From NCBI GenBank assembly GCA_025054835.1, contig JANWZQ010000075.1:1-44865 (forward strand): DNA of 44,865 nucleotides, given 5' to 3'. Positions 1 to 9,334 of this stretch are shown in pieces; within the stretch, counting starts at the first letter, position 1; every line of letters begins with the position of its first letter. The position numbers and the translations under genes are program-made. The notes beneath the pieces are model-generated. The model was not told the origin of the DNA and ran no database searches. It saw nothing but the letters and a program-made list of their open reading frames with translations. The stretch comes from Chthonomonadaceae bacterium. Its GTDB lineage: Bacteria; Armatimonadota; Chthonomonadetes; Chthonomonadales; Chthonomonadaceae.

Positions 1-310
1 CTTTGCCCGTCGGTGCCACCCTGAAAAACCGGAGCAACTCGCAACGGCGTCCTGCCGGGACCGGGGTGAGGCGTCTGCCGGTGCCTGACACATCCTGACG
101 CAGACGGCACGTCACCTGAACCCTTTGCAATTTCCGTGCCAAACGCAAGGATTTTCCCGGAAAATGTCAGATTACAGTACAGAGCCTGCCGATTGCGTTC
201 CTCTCCCGTGTACCGGCGCGGATTGGCCCCTCTTTCTGGTATCCTGTTATCCTGAGGTATGCATTACGCCTGCTTCCGACATAGACCGTGATTCCTCTGC
301 CGATCCAACC
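1..310. other. Intergenic region upstream of ppc
   Basis: No gene, RNA or convincing promoter is visible here. The frame of the following gene stays open back to base 125, but those extra 62 codons do not look like PEP carboxylase and I treat them as upstream DNA. A weak TTGGCC/TTATCC pair around 225-255 could be a promoter, but I would not rely on it. Confidence 0.4.
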
Positions 311-3100
311 ATGAACCACAACACACCGCTCTGGAAAGCCGCAGACCAGCTGGCGCGATTGAACGAGCTTCTCTCCGAAGAACCGGAAGAAAAAGAGCGC
401 CCGTTGCGCCGAGATGTGCGCTCTCTGGGCCGCCTGCTTGGACAGACCCTTGTTGAACAGGCTGGACAGGAGCTACTGGAGAAGGTCGAGCGCATCCGTC
501 TGCTCGCCATCGAGCATCGGGAGGCCACACACGCGCGCAGGGGCCAGCCACAGACTTTCCCCATAGCCCCGGAAATCATGCAACGTTGCGCTCAGGAAAT
601 CCAGTCGCTGGACATTGCCATGGCCTATCAGGTCACCAAGGCCTTCGCCATCTACTTTGAGCTGACCAATCTGGCAGAGGCCACCCACCGCAAACGCCGG
701 TTGCGCGCCGCTCGCGTCAACACGGATCGCCCCCCGCAACCGGGTTCCCTGCGCGGCACGCTGTTGCGCCTGAAGCAGGCCGGCTACACCATCGAGCAGG
801 CACTGGACTGCCTGCGCCGTGTGGAAGTGGTTCCGGTGTTCACAGCCCATCCTACCGAGGCTGCCCGCCGCACTGTCCTGTTCAAACGCCGGGAGATCGG
901 GAACCAGCTGGAGCGCATTGACTGGTTACCTCTCACCGATAAAGAAGCGATGGAACGGGAAGCGATCATTGCCGCCAATATCTGTGCGCTCTGGCAAACT
1001 GATGAGGTGCGCCGCCGGCAACCACTGGTGCGCGACGAAATTCTAATGGGGCTGGACTACTTCCGCAACGGCCTCATTGATACGTTGCCTCGCCTCTACG
1101 AGGAGATCAGCGACGCCTTTCGGGACGTTTTCGGCGTGCACCTTCCCCCGGATGATCTGCCTACCCTGGTGCGTTTCGGCTCCTGGATCGGAGGAGACCG
1201 CGACGGCAACCCGTACGTCACACCGGAGGTCACCCGGGAGGCCCTGCACCTGGCCCGACAGACCATCCTGTCCCACTATCTGCAAGCCACGGAGACCCTT
1301 CTGGAGACGCTCAGTCCCTCCCGACATCAGGCCCCTGTCTCCGAGGCGTTGCAACAGGCGCTCGAGCGGTATCGCGAAACTGTGCGCTCTCTGGACGCCG
1401 AGGCTCGCCGGCGCCCGGAAGAGGAAGCCTACCGGTGTTTCCTCTCATTTGTCGTCCTGCGCCTGCGCCTCGCACGCGATCACCCGGCACACCCGGAGGC
1501 CTACCAGAACGCCAGAGAATACGAGGCAGATCTCCGCCTGGTGCAGCAGAGCCTGTTGCGACACCGCGGGGAGCGTCTGGCCCGACTGTACGTGGATCCG
1601 CTCCTGCGGCAGGTGGCCTCCTTTGGCTTCCATCTGGTCACGCTGGACATCCGGCAACACGCGCGTATCCATACACAGGCCGTTCAGGAACTGAACGCTG
1701 GATGGCACTCTGCACGCACCGCGGAGTCCCCGGTCGCGCCGGTCTCCCCGGAAACGCGCATGGTTCTGGCCACCCTGCGCACCGTTGCAGAACTCAAACG
1801 AGAGTACCCCCCGGAGTCAATCCGCACGTACATCATCAGTGGCACCCGGAGTGCCGAGGACGTTCTGCATCTTATCTGGCTGGCGCAGGTCGGTGGTGTA
1901 TCGCTCGCGGCCACGGAGAATGATCCCGGCCTCATGCCCGTTCCGCTCTTCGAAACAATCCAGGACCTGCGCGCCTGCCCGGAGATCTGTCGTCAGCTAT
2001 GGACCGATCCGGCCTATCAGCCTCTGCTGAACTCATGGGGGCGTCATCAGGAAGTGATGCTTGGCTACTCCGATTCCAACAAGGACGGTGGCATGTTCAC
2101 CAGCACCTGGGAAACCTTCAAGGCGCACCGTGCCCTGCATCAGGTGGCCGCCGAGACCGGAGTCATCCTGCGCCTGTTCCACGGGCGGGGAGGCACAGTG
2201 GGACGTGGAGGGGGCCCGACGCATCAGGCGATTGCAGCCCAGCCTCCGGGCGCTTTCACAGGCGCCATCAAGATCACCGAGCAGGGAGAGGTGCTCAACT
2301 GGAAGTATGCCGACGCCATCATCGCCGAACGCAATCTGGAGCTGATGGTCGCCGCATCCCTGGAGGCCCTGACGCGCGCTGGAGGCTGGGGGGCCCGCAT
2401 CGAACCCGGGTGGGAAGATGCCATGGAGCGCATGTCCGCGGACGCTCTCGCCTTCTACCGACAGCACATCATGGACAACCCCGATATCCTGCCCTACTTT
2501 GAGGCCGCAACCCCGGTACGCGAGCTGAGCCTGGTGCGTATCGGATCCCGACCGGCGCGCCGGAGCGCACAGGGTGGCCTGCAGGACCTGCGCGCCATCC
2601 CCTGGGTCTTCGGGTGGATGCAGGCCCGTCACCTCGTGCCCGGAGGCTTCGGAGTCGGATACGCTCTCCAGCGCTTCTGGGACGCCAGCCCCGAACATCC
2701 GGAACTCCTGCAGACAATGGCCCGGCGCTTCCCCATCTTTGAAGCCCTGCTGGCCAACACGGAGATGGGACTGGCCAAGGCGGATCTGGATATTGCCTAT
2801 CGCTACGCCGAGCTGGTGCCCGACGCCGACCTGCGGGAACGCGTGTTCCGTCAGATCGCCGAAGAACACGAGCGCACCCGCATCATGATCCTGAAAATTA
2901 CCGGGCAGTCTGAGCTGCTGGAGAACAAGCCAACACTGGCTCGCTCCATTCGCCTGCGTAATCCTTATGTGGACCCCATGAGCCTCATTCAGGTAGAGCT
3001 GTTGCGCCGCCGCCGCGCCGGAGAACAGAGCCCGGAACTGGACTACGCGCTTGCAGCCACCATCAACGGCATTGCTGCCGGACTGCGCAACACCGGTTGA
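311..3100 (+). CDS. ppc: Phosphoenolpyruvate carboxylase
   Basis: Carboxylates phosphoenolpyruvate with bicarbonate to oxaloacetate, refilling the TCA cycle in the cytoplasm. The 929-residue product has the full set of family motifs: FTAHPTEA with the catalytic histidine near residue 180, GSWIGGDRDGNP, GYSDSNKDGG near 590, the glycine loop FHGRGGTVGRGGGP near 625, and the conserved ending INGIAAGLRNTG. The ATG at 311 is chosen because homology (LGRLLGQTL, ERIRLLA, as in the E. coli enzyme of 883 residues) begins shortly after it; the frame is open further upstream without family similarity. The gene stands alone, followed about 160-200 bases later by an unrelated oxidoreductase. Confidence 0.97.
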   Translation: MNHNTPLWKAADQLARLNELLSEEPEEKERPLRRDVRSLGRLLGQTLVEQAGQELLEKVERIRLLAIEHREATHARRGQPQTFPIAPEIMQRCAQEIQSLDIAMAYQVTKAFAIYFELTNLAEATHRKRRLRAARVNTDRPPQPGSLRGTLLRLKQAGYTIEQALDCLRRVEVVPVFTAHPTEAARRTVLFKRREIGNQLERIDWLPLTDKEAMEREAIIAANICALWQTDEVRRRQPLVRDEILMGLDYFRNGLIDTLPRLYEEISDAFRDVFGVHLPPDDLPTLVRFGSWIGGDRDGNPYVTPEVTREALHLARQTILSHYLQATETLLETLSPSRHQAPVSEALQQALERYRETVRSLDAEARRRPEEEAYRCFLSFVVLRLRLARDHPAHPEAYQNAREYEADLRLVQQSLLRHRGERLARLYVDPLLRQVASFGFHLVTLDIRQHARIHTQAVQELNAGWHSARTAESPVAPVSPETRMVLATLRTVAELKREYPPESIRTYIISGTRSAEDVLHLIWLAQVGGVSLAATENDPGLMPVPLFETIQDLRACPEICRQLWTDPAYQPLLNSWGRHQEVMLGYSDSNKDGGMFTSTWETFKAHRALHQVAAETGVILRLFHGRGGTVGRGGGPTHQAIAAQPPGAFTGAIKITEQGEVLNWKYADAIIAERNLELMVAASLEALTRAGGWGARIEPGWEDAMERMSADALAFYRQHIMDNPDILPYFEAATPVRELSLVRIGSRPARRSAQGGLQDLRAIPWVFGWMQARHLVPGGFGVGYALQRFWDASPEHPELLQTMARRFPIFEALLANTEMGLAKADLDIAYRYAELVPDADLRERVFRQIAEEHERTRIMILKITGQSELLENKPTLARSIRLRNPYVDPMSLIQVELLRRRRAGEQSPELDYALAATINGIAAGLRNTG

Positions 3101-3295
3101 GGAAAGCCACCGCCCCGGGCGCCCGCATACCTCCGGAAGGGCTTGTCGCAGTTCGTGCACAGGCCGGTGCGCTTCCAAAAGGCCCGATACGCTTGCACGC
3201 ACTGCAACGCCGGCTGCCGGGCACCGTCACACGCAACAGGTATCATGGCCCCCTGCGTGGAAATGACCACCGGAAAGGAGGCATCGGTTTCAACT

Positions 3296-4621
3296 GTGGA
3301 CCTACCATCAGACATTTCACGTCGTCACTTCCTCGTTCGCACCTTCACTGCCATGGCCATGGCAGGCGTTCCGGAGTGGTACATCCGGGAAGCAGTTGCC
3401 GCGGAACGTGCGCGCATCGCAGAGGAACCCCGCAGGATCGGTCCGAACGATCAGATCAATGTCGGCCTGATTGGCGCCGGAGGCAGCCGCGGTGGCTTCC
3501 GGCAGGGGCTCGGCGTGACGCGATGGGCCGCCAGTAAACCCGGCGTCCGGGTTGTCGCCGTCTGCGATGTGGACGGTAAGCATCTGGAGGAGGCCGCCGC
3601 TGCGTTCAACCCCACCCCGGCGAAATACCGGGACTTCCGGGAGCTGATTGCCCGTAAAGACATCGACGCAGTGATCATCGGCACACCGGATCACTGGCAC
3701 GCCGTCATCGCCATTGCCGCAATGAAAGCCGGCAAGGACGTTTATTGTGAGAAGCCGCTCACCCTGTTCGTGGAGGAGGGCCGGCGCATGGTGCGCGTGG
3801 CCCGCGAGACCCGCCGGATCCTGCAGACGGGCAGTCAGCAACGTTCAGACGGCCGGTTCCGACTGGCCTGCGAGCTGGTTCGCAACGGGCGCATCGGCAA
3901 AATCAAGCGCGTTGTGACGCATCTCCCCGGTGGCCCCGTGGACGGCCCCTTCCCGGTACAGCCCGTACCACCGGACTTCGACTGGGACCTGTGGTTGGGT
4001 CCCGCCCCGTGGACCGAGTACGTTCCCCAGCGTACCCATGGCACTTTCCGGCACTGGCTTGAGTATTCCGGTGGGATGATTACCGACTGGGGCGCACATC
4101 ACAACGACATTGCGCAGTGGGCTCTGGGGATGGACGAGTCCGGCCCCCGTACGGTGCAGGCCTATGGGCGCGGCCCCCGGATCGGCAAAGACTGCTACAA
4201 CACGTTCCCGGAATTCTCCATCACCTACACCTACCCCGATAACATCACCATGATCTGCACCAATGAAGGGGAAAACGGGGTCGACTTCGAGGGAGAGAAC
4301 GGTTCCATCTTCGTCAGTCGGAGCACAATCCGGGCCAGTGACCCGCGCATCCTGGAGGAGCCCCTGCCGGCCAGCGCCACCCGACTCTACGTCTCCAACG
4401 ACCACATGCAGAACTTCCTGGACTGCATGCGCAGCCGGAAGCTGCCGATCTGCGACGTGGAGATCGGTCATCGTTCCGTGACCGTCTGTCACCTGGCCAA
4501 TATCTCACTCCGCCTCGGCGGACGCCGGCTCGAGTGGGATCCCGTTGCGGAGAAGTTCAAGAACGACCGGGAGGCTAACGCTCTGCTCACCCGCCCGATG
4601 CGCAAGCCCTGGCATCTCTAG
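3296..4621 (+). CDS. Tat-exported Gfo/Idh/MocA family oxidoreductase
   Basis: NAD(P)-dependent sugar or cyclitol dehydrogenase-type protein; the substrate cannot be read from sequence. The N-terminus carries a twin-arginine signal (SRRHFLVRTF followed by an Ala/Gly-rich stretch), so it is probably exported or membrane-tethered. Next comes the Rossmann motif GLIGAGGSRGG, then the EKPLT motif typical of the family and a C-terminal domain with WGAHHNDIAQWALG. The start is uncertain. GGAAAGGAGG at 3272-3281 is the only good ribosome site and favours GTG at 3296 (14-base spacing), which gives 441 residues; an in-frame ATG at 3263 lacks a ribosome site. Tat-exported members of this family are typical of planctomycetes, Armatimonadota and relatives. 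Confidence 0.9.
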   Translation: MDLPSDISRRHFLVRTFTAMAMAGVPEWYIREAVAAERARIAEEPRRIGPNDQINVGLIGAGGSRGGFRQGLGVTRWAASKPGVRVVAVCDVDGKHLEEAAAAFNPTPAKYRDFRELIARKDIDAVIIGTPDHWHAVIAIAAMKAGKDVYCEKPLTLFVEEGRRMVRVARETRRILQTGSQQRSDGRFRLACELVRNGRIGKIKRVVTHLPGGPVDGPFPVQPVPPDFDWDLWLGPAPWTEYVPQRTHGTFRHWLEYSGGMITDWGAHHNDIAQWALGMDESGPRTVQAYGRGPRIGKDCYNTFPEFSITYTYPDNITMICTNEGENGVDFEGENGSIFVSRSTIRASDPRILEEPLPASATRLYVSNDHMQNFLDCMRSRKLPICDVEIGHRSVTVCHLANISLRLGGRRLEWDPVAEKFKNDREANALLTRPMRKPWHL

Positions 4622-4633
4622 CGTGCACTCCCC

Positions 4634-4654
4634 CGGGAGGAGATAGCACTCCCG
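4634..4654. terminator. Weak hairpin between convergent genes
   Basis: CGGGAG (4634-4639) pairs with CTCCCG (4649-4654) in the 64-base gap between the oxidoreductase and the convergent yraN. There is no T-run on either side, so a termination role is only suggested by position. Confidence 0.3.
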
Positions 4655-4685
4655 ATGAAGTCTGCAATGTACCCCGATGGCCCGG

Positions 4686-5087
4686 CTAGGCGCTGAATGC
4701 GCCGCGAATCAATGTGATGCGTGCGGTGCCATCGGGGTGCATCTGCACTGCAGCCACATCGAAGCGACAACGAGGTTCTGGATCACTCCCGGCGTAGCAG
4801 GCAAGGTAGTGCTGAGCTACCTGAATGAGTCGGCTCTGCTTCGTGCCGGTCACGGCCTCCACAGGCGCACCGCAGGACCGGGTTCGTCGGGTCTTCACCT
4901 CCACGAAGACCAGAGTGCGCTCCTCCCCGGCTGGTTCCTCGGCGATCAGGTCCACCTCGCCTGCCGCGCAACGGTAGTTACGAGCCACAATGCGCCAGCC
5001 GAGCCGTTCCAGATAACGTGCGACCATGGCCTCGCCGGTCGCGCCCAGTTGCTTGCGGTGCCCCTTCGATCCTGCTTGCCCGCTCAT
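4686..5087 (-). CDS. yraN: YraN family (UPF0102) nuclease-fold protein
   Basis: A 133-residue member of the YraN/UPF0102 family, which has a restriction-endonuclease-like fold; its cellular role is poorly defined. The core is visible as GEAMVARYLERLGW, then RNYRCAAGEVDLIAEE and LVFVEVKTRR, giving the usual E...GEVDLIA...FVEVK catalytic arrangement, and CRFDVAAVQ at the end. The ATG at 5087 is preferred because GGTGAG lies just upstream, overlapping the rnhB stop. The frame is open nine codons further, but that would overlap rnhB. It is the last gene of the minus-strand ffh-to-yraN block, and the rnhB-yraN pairing is common in bacteria. Confidence 0.92.
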   Translation of the reverse strand: MSGQAGSKGHRKQLGATGEAMVARYLERLGWRIVARNYRCAAGEVDLIAEEPAGEERTLVFVEVKTRRTRSCGAPVEAVTGTKQSRLIQVAQHYLACYAGSDPEPRCRFDVAAVQMHPDGTARITLIRGAFSA

Positions 5088-5094
5088 CGGCAGC

Positions 5095-5730
5095 TCACCG
5101 TGCGACAGCTGCACTCGCTTCCGCTACCGGGCGGAACGAGCGCCGATGGATGGGGCAGGGCCCCCGGGCGCGCAACGCTGCCAGATGTTGCGGCGCGGAG
5201 TAGCCCTTGTGCGCCGCGAAGCCATACTCCGGGTACACTGTATCGTACGCCTGCATCAGGCGATCTCGCGTTACTTTGGCCACTACAGACGCGGCAGCAA
5301 CCGAGGCCACGCGTGCGTCGCCCCCGACGATTGCTACCTGCGGCAGTGGGAATGGTAGTACAGGTAACCCGTCGATCACAGCGATATCCGCCCCCAGTCC
5401 CGGAGGCAGGTCCTCCACGGCCAGACGCATCGCCTCCTGCGCGGCCTGCAGGATATTGATCTCATCGATCCGCGATGCTTCCACAACCCCGATGCCAACC
5501 CCCCGTGCCTGTGCCATGATCCACGCGTAGAGTCGCTCTCGCTGTGCCGGGGTCAATGCCTTGGAGTCATCAATGCCGGGAGGTACCCCTTCGTAAGGCA
5601 GCACCACGGCGGCGGCCACAACCGGCCCGGCCAGCGCGCCTCGCCCGGCCTCGTCGATACCAGCGATACACCGGTACCCCTCTGCCCACAACACACGCTC
5701 CTCATGCCACCAGTCTCGCGATACGCTCAT
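5095..5730 (-). CDS. rnhB: Ribonuclease HII
   Basis: Cleaves the RNA strand of RNA/DNA hybrids and removes misincorporated ribonucleotides from DNA. The 211-residue product shows the family signature IDEAGRGALAGP with the first catalytic Asp-Glu pair, DDSKALTP, a central VIDGLPVLP, and the C-terminal block VAAASVVAKVTRDRLM followed by HKGYSAPQH. The ATG at 5730 has AGGTGAG eight bases upstream; a GTG three codons earlier is a weaker candidate. It lies between lepB and yraN. The stop codon is 7 bases from the yraN start, so these two are probably translationally coupled. Confidence 0.96.
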   Translation of the reverse strand: MSVSRDWWHEERVLWAEGYRCIAGIDEAGRGALAGPVVAAAVVLPYEGVPPGIDDSKALTPAQRERLYAWIMAQARGVGIGVVEASRIDEINILQAAQEAMRLAVEDLPPGLGADIAVIDGLPVLPFPLPQVAIVGGDARVASVAAASVVAKVTRDRLMQAYDTVYPEYGFAAHKGYSAPQHLAALRARGPCPIHRRSFRPVAEASAAVAR

Positions 5731-5788
5731 CGGTTGCACTCACCTGCTCAGATCAGCCATGTACGTTTACAAATATATGCGAGGTAGC

Positions 5789-5819
5789 AAAAAGCGCGTC
5801 CCCCGTGCGGGAGACGCGC
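5789..5819 (-). terminator. Intrinsic terminator after lepB
   Basis: Read on the minus strand, a GC-rich stem (GCGCGTC pairing with GACGCGC, with inner C/G pairs and a short loop) is followed directly by TTTTT. It sits about 20 bases past the lepB stop and separates the rpsP-lepB transcript from rnhB-yraN. Confidence 0.85.
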
Positions 5820-5837
5820 CACGTGGGCCTGCTCACC

Positions 5838-6656
5838 TCAACGCAAAATACGGATCCGGTTCAGAGGGAGAAAGATACACATCGCCTTGCCGATCACTCG
5901 ATCTCGCTTCAACGTGCCCCAGTAGCGGCTATCATTACTGTCATTACGGTTGTCGCCCATCACATACAGCTCGTTGGGCCCCAGCTTCAGGGGTTCCCCC
6001 ACACCGAAACGCGCGCTCTCCGGCTCCTGCATGCGCATCGGTTCCTTGATGGCATAGCGCGCACCGGGAGGCGGGTTCCCATCCTTGTCTGCCACGGGCT
6101 CGTTCAGAGCAGTCCCGTTGCGATACACTTTGCCCCCTTTGATCTCAATGGTATCCCCGGGCAACCCGATCAACCGCTTGATCAGCACATTTTCCTGCGG
6201 TTCGCGTCCCCGATTAATTGCCTCCATATCCGCGTTCCTGGGGGCACGAAAGACGATGATGTCCCCGTGCTGCGGCTCACGGAAACGGTAGATCAACTTG
6301 TTCACAAAGATGTGATCATGGACCGTCTCTGCATGCACCTCTCCGGACGGGCTGGGGCCTGCATTGTGCCCGAGCAGAGTCGGCTCCATGGACTCGGAGG
6401 GGATATAAAACGCCTGCACGAAAAAGGGGCGAATGATCAGAAAGACCAGCACCCCGGCGATGATGAAGGACTCCAGGAGCTCGGCAAGGCCCCGCGCAAA
6501 GGGAGACAGTTCCACGGCGCCATTGCGGTCCGCTGACGCCAGTGACAGCGCCGGGCGCACCAGGATCACCCGGGCGATGGTCAGCACGAATGCAATGGTC
6601 ACCACCATCCCCGCGCTCAGATTGGCCAGAAACTCGGTCGCGCCAGTTTCCCCCAT
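5838..6656 (-). CDS. lepB: Signal peptidase I
   Basis: Membrane serine protease that cleaves signal peptides from Sec- and Tat-exported proteins. The 272-residue product has a hydrophobic segment near residues 16-36, a second membrane segment near 62-80 and then the catalytic domain outside the membrane. The nucleophile is Ser89 in IPSESMEPTL, the general base is Lys160 in LIKRLIGLPGD, and the GDNRNDSNDSRYWG box is present near the end. Two membrane segments before the catalytic serine match the E. coli-like topology. A purine-rich GAGAGGG lies about 13 bases before the ATG. It follows rplS closely and ends at a strong terminator. Confidence 0.96.
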   Translation of the reverse strand: MGETGATEFLANLSAGMVVTIAFVLTIARVILVRPALSLASADRNGAVELSPFARGLAELLESFIIAGVLVFLIIRPFFVQAFYIPSESMEPTLLGHNAGPSPSGEVHAETVHDHIFVNKLIYRFREPQHGDIIVFRAPRNADMEAINRGREPQENVLIKRLIGLPGDTIEIKGGKVYRNGTALNEPVADKDGNPPPGARYAIKEPMRMQEPESARFGVGEPLKLGPNELYVMGDNRNDSNDSRYWGTLKRDRVIGKAMCIFLPLNRIRILR

Positions 6657-6673
6657 GGATGTGTGTGGCCCTC

Positions 6674-7147
6674 TCAGCGCCTGGGATCGCGGTCTTCTTT
6701 GATGCGCGTTGCCTTACCGACCTTGCTGCGCAGGTAGTAGAGCTTGGCCCGGCGCACCTTGCCATAGCGCGCCACTTCGATCTTCTCGATCCGTGGCGAA
6801 TGCAGCAGGAACGTCCGCTCCACGCCCACTCCGTGTGAGATTTTGCGCACGGTGAAGCAGGCCCGGTTGTTCTCGTTCCGCAGGGCGATCACCACCCCTT
6901 CGAAGACCTGAATGCGCTCTTTATCGCCTTCTACCACTTTGGCGTGCACGCGCACTGTGTCTCCCTGCCGGAACTTTGGCAGTGGCGCGCGTTGCTCCAC
7001 GCTCACCCTGTCCGCGTCAGAGAAAGGACGCTTTTTCTCTTTCGCCTCCTGCTCACGACGGCGGTTCTCGTTATTGGCCCAGATCTCAGCAGAACGAGCC
7101 ACTTCCTGCCGCTCGATCTCCCGGATCACCTCATATCCCAGTGCCAT
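6674..7147 (-). CDS. rplS: 50S ribosomal protein L19 (N-terminally extended)
   Basis: Component of the large ribosomal subunit at the 30S-50S interface. The C-terminal 105 residues are a typical L19: [28 protein letters not shown], then [17 protein letters not shown] and [12 protein letters not shown]. The product is 157 residues against a usual 110-120. The extra length is a charged N-terminal segment (roughly residues 10-50) containing [17 protein letters not shown], which may form a helix. AGAGAGGAAA before the ATG is a good ribosome site and supports translation from 7147, so the extension looks real. It sits 10 bases after trmD. Confidence 0.95.
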   Translation of the reverse strand: MALGYEVIREIERQEVARSAEIWANNENRRREQEAKEKKRPFSDADRVSVEQRAPLPKFRQGDTVRVHAKVVEGDKERIQVFEGVVIALRNENNRACFTVRKISHGVGVERTFLLHSPRIEKIEVARYGKVRRAKLYYLRSKVGKATRIKEDRDPRR

Positions 7148-7157
7148 ACGTTTCCTC

Positions 7158-7994
7158 TCATTGGTTATCTGCTTCTACGCAGTCCACGGTTGTCTCTGTT
7201 TCGCACGTTGCCGATGGCAGGTGTTGCGCGCGGCGCAGAGCCTCCAGAGCCTCCGGTGGAGCCTGCGGCTCCTCGGCGCTCAACAGATAGAGATCCTCGG
7301 TGCTCAGTTGCAAACGCGCGAACAGGTCCGGCCTGTGGGCCCGCGTTTCTCGCAACTGATGCCACCGACGCCAGCGCGCAATCAGGGCATGATTGCCACA
7401 GAGTAGTATATCCGGAACGGCCCAGTTTCTGAACACACGGGGCCGGGTATAGTGCGGATATTCCAGCAAACCTTCTGCAAACGTATCCTTTTCCGGTGCC
7501 TCTGCATCGCCCAGCGCACCGGCCTGCAGGCGGGTCACGGCATCCACAATGACCAGCGCGGGTAACTCCCCTCCGGTCAGAACATAATCCCCGATGGAGA
7601 TCACATCCGTCACCAGATGCTGGCGCACCCGGTCATCCACCCCCTCGTAGTGCCCGCACAGCAGGATCAAATGCGCCTCCTGCGCCAGCAGACGGGCCAT
7701 CTGCTGGTTGAACGTCTGCCCGCGCGGGTCGGTCAGAATGACCCGCGGACGAACGGGCGCCTCCATGTCGACCAGTGCATCCAGCGCACGCGCGATCGGC
7801 TCGATCTTCATCACCATGCCTCCTCCGCCTCCGTAGGGCACGTCATCGGTGGTGCGGTGCCGATCGAGCGCGTAGTCCCGCAGATTGACGACCTGGATCT
7901 CAACCAGTCCGCGTTCGCGCGCCCGCTTGACGATGCTGTGGTCCAGCACCCCCGCCACCATTTCCGGGAACACGGTAATGATATCGATCCGCAT
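7158..7994 (-). CDS. trmD: tRNA (guanine37-N1)-methyltransferase
   Basis: Methylates G37 next to the anticodon of several tRNAs using S-adenosylmethionine, which prevents frameshifting. The 278-residue protein is a standard SPOUT-class enzyme: [12 protein letters not shown] at the start, [10 protein letters not shown] near residue 55, and the knotted cofactor site [12 protein letters not shown] followed by [15 protein letters not shown]. The C-terminal domain contains [20 protein letters not shown]. The last 45 residues are longer and more polar than in most TrmD proteins. It lies between rimM and rplS, as in many bacteria. Confidence 0.97.
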   Translation of the reverse strand: MRIDIITVFPEMVAGVLDHSIVKRARERGLVEIQVVNLRDYALDRHRTTDDVPYGGGGGMVMKIEPIARALDALVDMEAPVRPRVILTDPRGQTFNQQMARLLAQEAHLILLCGHYEGVDDRVRQHLVTDVISIGDYVLTGGELPALVIVDAVTRLQAGALGDAEAPEKDTFAEGLLEYPHYTRPRVFRNWAVPDILLCGNHALIARWRRWHQLRETRAHRPDLFARLQLSTEDLYLLSAEEPQAPPEALEALRRAQHLPSATCETETTVDCVEADNQ

Positions 7995-8014
7995 GAAACG
8001 CCGGGCCCGCCACG

Positions 8015-8554
8015 CTACAGGATCACTTCCGCCTCACCGGGCAGCAGACCGGGCGTTGGCGTAACCACGATCCGCTTCGCTGTGATATCCACATGGCGCA
8101 CAACTTCTCGTATCGCCGGAAGCAGGATCTCATCTCTACCTTCACCGATCACATACACGTCGTGCGCTCCACCACGCAGCACACCGGTCAGCAATCCAAG
8201 CTGCGTCCCCTCCGGAGTTTCTACGGCACAGCCGATCAGGTCATGAATGTAGAACTCGTTTTCCTCCAGAGCGATCGCATCCTGCCGACGGATCTGCACA
8301 CGCATCTGCCGCAGGGCCTCGGCATCAGAGATCGAATCAACCCCCTCCAGCTTTAACAGGGCCTGTCCTTTATGCAGGCGAACCCCTTCCACACGAAACA
8401 GACGTGCTTCACCGGAGGCGCCACGCAAACAGACCTGCGACAGATGCCAGAAACGTTCGGGGAAATCGGTCTCCATTCGCACTTTGACCTCGCCAGAGCG
8501 TCCGAACGGAGCCACGACCTCCCCGATCGTCCAGTTCCAATCCTGATGGGTCAT
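8015..8554 (-). CDS. rimM: Ribosome maturation factor RimM
   Basis: Assists maturation of the 16S rRNA 3' domain and binds ribosomal protein S19. The 179-residue product starts WTIGEVVAPFGRSGEVKVRMETDFPERF, the classical RimM N-terminal beta-barrel, and has the PRC-barrel-like C-terminal part with EFYIHDLIGCAVETPEG and LLPAIREVVRHVD. I chose the ATG at 8554 from homology; the frame is open to 8611 but those residues do not match the family. The ribosome site is poor. It precedes trmD by 20 bases. Confidence 0.93.
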   Translation of the reverse strand: MTHQDWNWTIGEVVAPFGRSGEVKVRMETDFPERFWHLSQVCLRGASGEARLFRVEGVRLHKGQALLKLEGVDSISDAEALRQMRVQIRRQDAIALEENEFYIHDLIGCAVETPEGTQLGLLTGVLRGGAHDVYVIGEGRDEILLPAIREVVRHVDITAKRIVVTPTPGLLPGEAEVIL

Positions 8555-8774
8555 GGTGGCTGAGGGAATGCGTCTCGGCGTGACACTCAGGAAAACCGGA
8601 AGTAATAGCACTACGTTTCACGCCACAGACTGCGGACTTCCGCTGTCCTGCGCCGACTGGCACGCGTCAACTGTGCGTTGCCCGAACCCACGCACGGGAG
8701 CCCCACAGAAGACGTTCGGCGCACAGCGGTCCGAATGGCGGCCCGCCGAAAAGCGTTCCGCCGGAGCGCAATGC

Positions 8775-9005
8775 CTACGCGATGATCTCCACGTAGACCT
8801 TGCGCTTGTGCTTCATGGCCGCCGCCTTCGCGACGGTACGCAGGGCGTTGGCAATCCTTCCCTGTTTCCCGATGACTTTGCCCAGATCACCGGGAGCCAC
8901 CCGCACCTCATAGGTTGTTGCCTCCTCCTGAGCAACCTCTGTGACGTTGACCTGATCGGGTTCATCAACCAAGGCTTTAACCAGATACTCGATGAGGCTT
9001 TGCAA
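8775..9005 (-). CDS. khpA: KH-domain RNA-binding protein KhpA
   Basis: Small 76-residue RNA-binding protein of the KhpA/YlqC family, almost entirely one KH domain. The RNA-contacting GxxG loop is seen in LGKVIGKQGRIANALRTV. In Gram-positive bacteria KhpA works with KhpB in small-RNA biology and cell envelope control; its role here is inferred from family only. The gene keeps its usual place between rpsP and rimM. The 220 bases between it and the rimM start hold no recognisable gene. Confidence 0.93.
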   Translation of the reverse strand: MQSLIEYLVKALVDEPDQVNVTEVAQEEATTYEVRVAPGDLGKVIGKQGRIANALRTVAKAAAMKHKRKVYVEIIA

Positions 9006-9049
9006 CGTAGTACTCCTTTTCTCCAGGTTCCCTGACAGTCAGGTACGTG

Positions 9050-9334
9050 CTACGATCCGGCCCGCCGGGCCGCCTTGGCCGCCTCGAACTGGTCCAGAAT
9101 GCCCTGCTTCTTCAGCAAGGCCCGGGCAATGTCGGTCGGCTGCGCCCCGTGACCGAGCCAGCGCAGAGCCTTCTCCGCGTCAATGTGCACCGCGGGAGGA
9201 TCCACGCAGGGGTTGTAGTGCCCGATGGTCTCGATGAAGCGCCCGTCTCGTGGGGAGGTGCTGTTCGCCACCACCACACGGTAGAAGGGCCGCTTCTTCG
9301 CCCCCATACGTTTCAGTCGTATCTTGACTGGCAA
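9050..9334 (-). CDS. rpsP: 30S ribosomal protein S16 (TTG start)
   Basis: Small-subunit ribosomal protein. The product begins [21 protein letters not shown] and contains [16 protein letters not shown], the S16 signature, and is 94 residues, normal for the family. I place the start at the TTG at 9334, because AAAGGAG lies 7 bases before it and the S16 similarity begins one residue later. An in-frame ATG at 9352 overlaps that ribosome site and would add six residues not seen in S16. It is the first gene of the block after ffh and probably has its own promoter. Confidence 0.95.
   Translation of the reverse strand: MPVKIRLKRMGAKKRPFYRVVVANSTSPRDGRFIETIGHYNPCVDPPAVHIDAEKALRWLGHGAQPTDIARALLKKQGILDQFEAAKAARRAGS

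Noticed and set aside
2033-3202. Long minus-strand open frame of 389 codons opposite ppc
   Set aside because: It lies antisense to conserved PEP carboxylase motifs, shows no domain, and is a by-product of GC-rich codon use.
3043-3315. Minus-strand frame with a CTNC motif, possibly a zinc ribbon
   Set aside because: Only one Cys pair, it overlaps the ppc 3' end, and there is no ribosome site.
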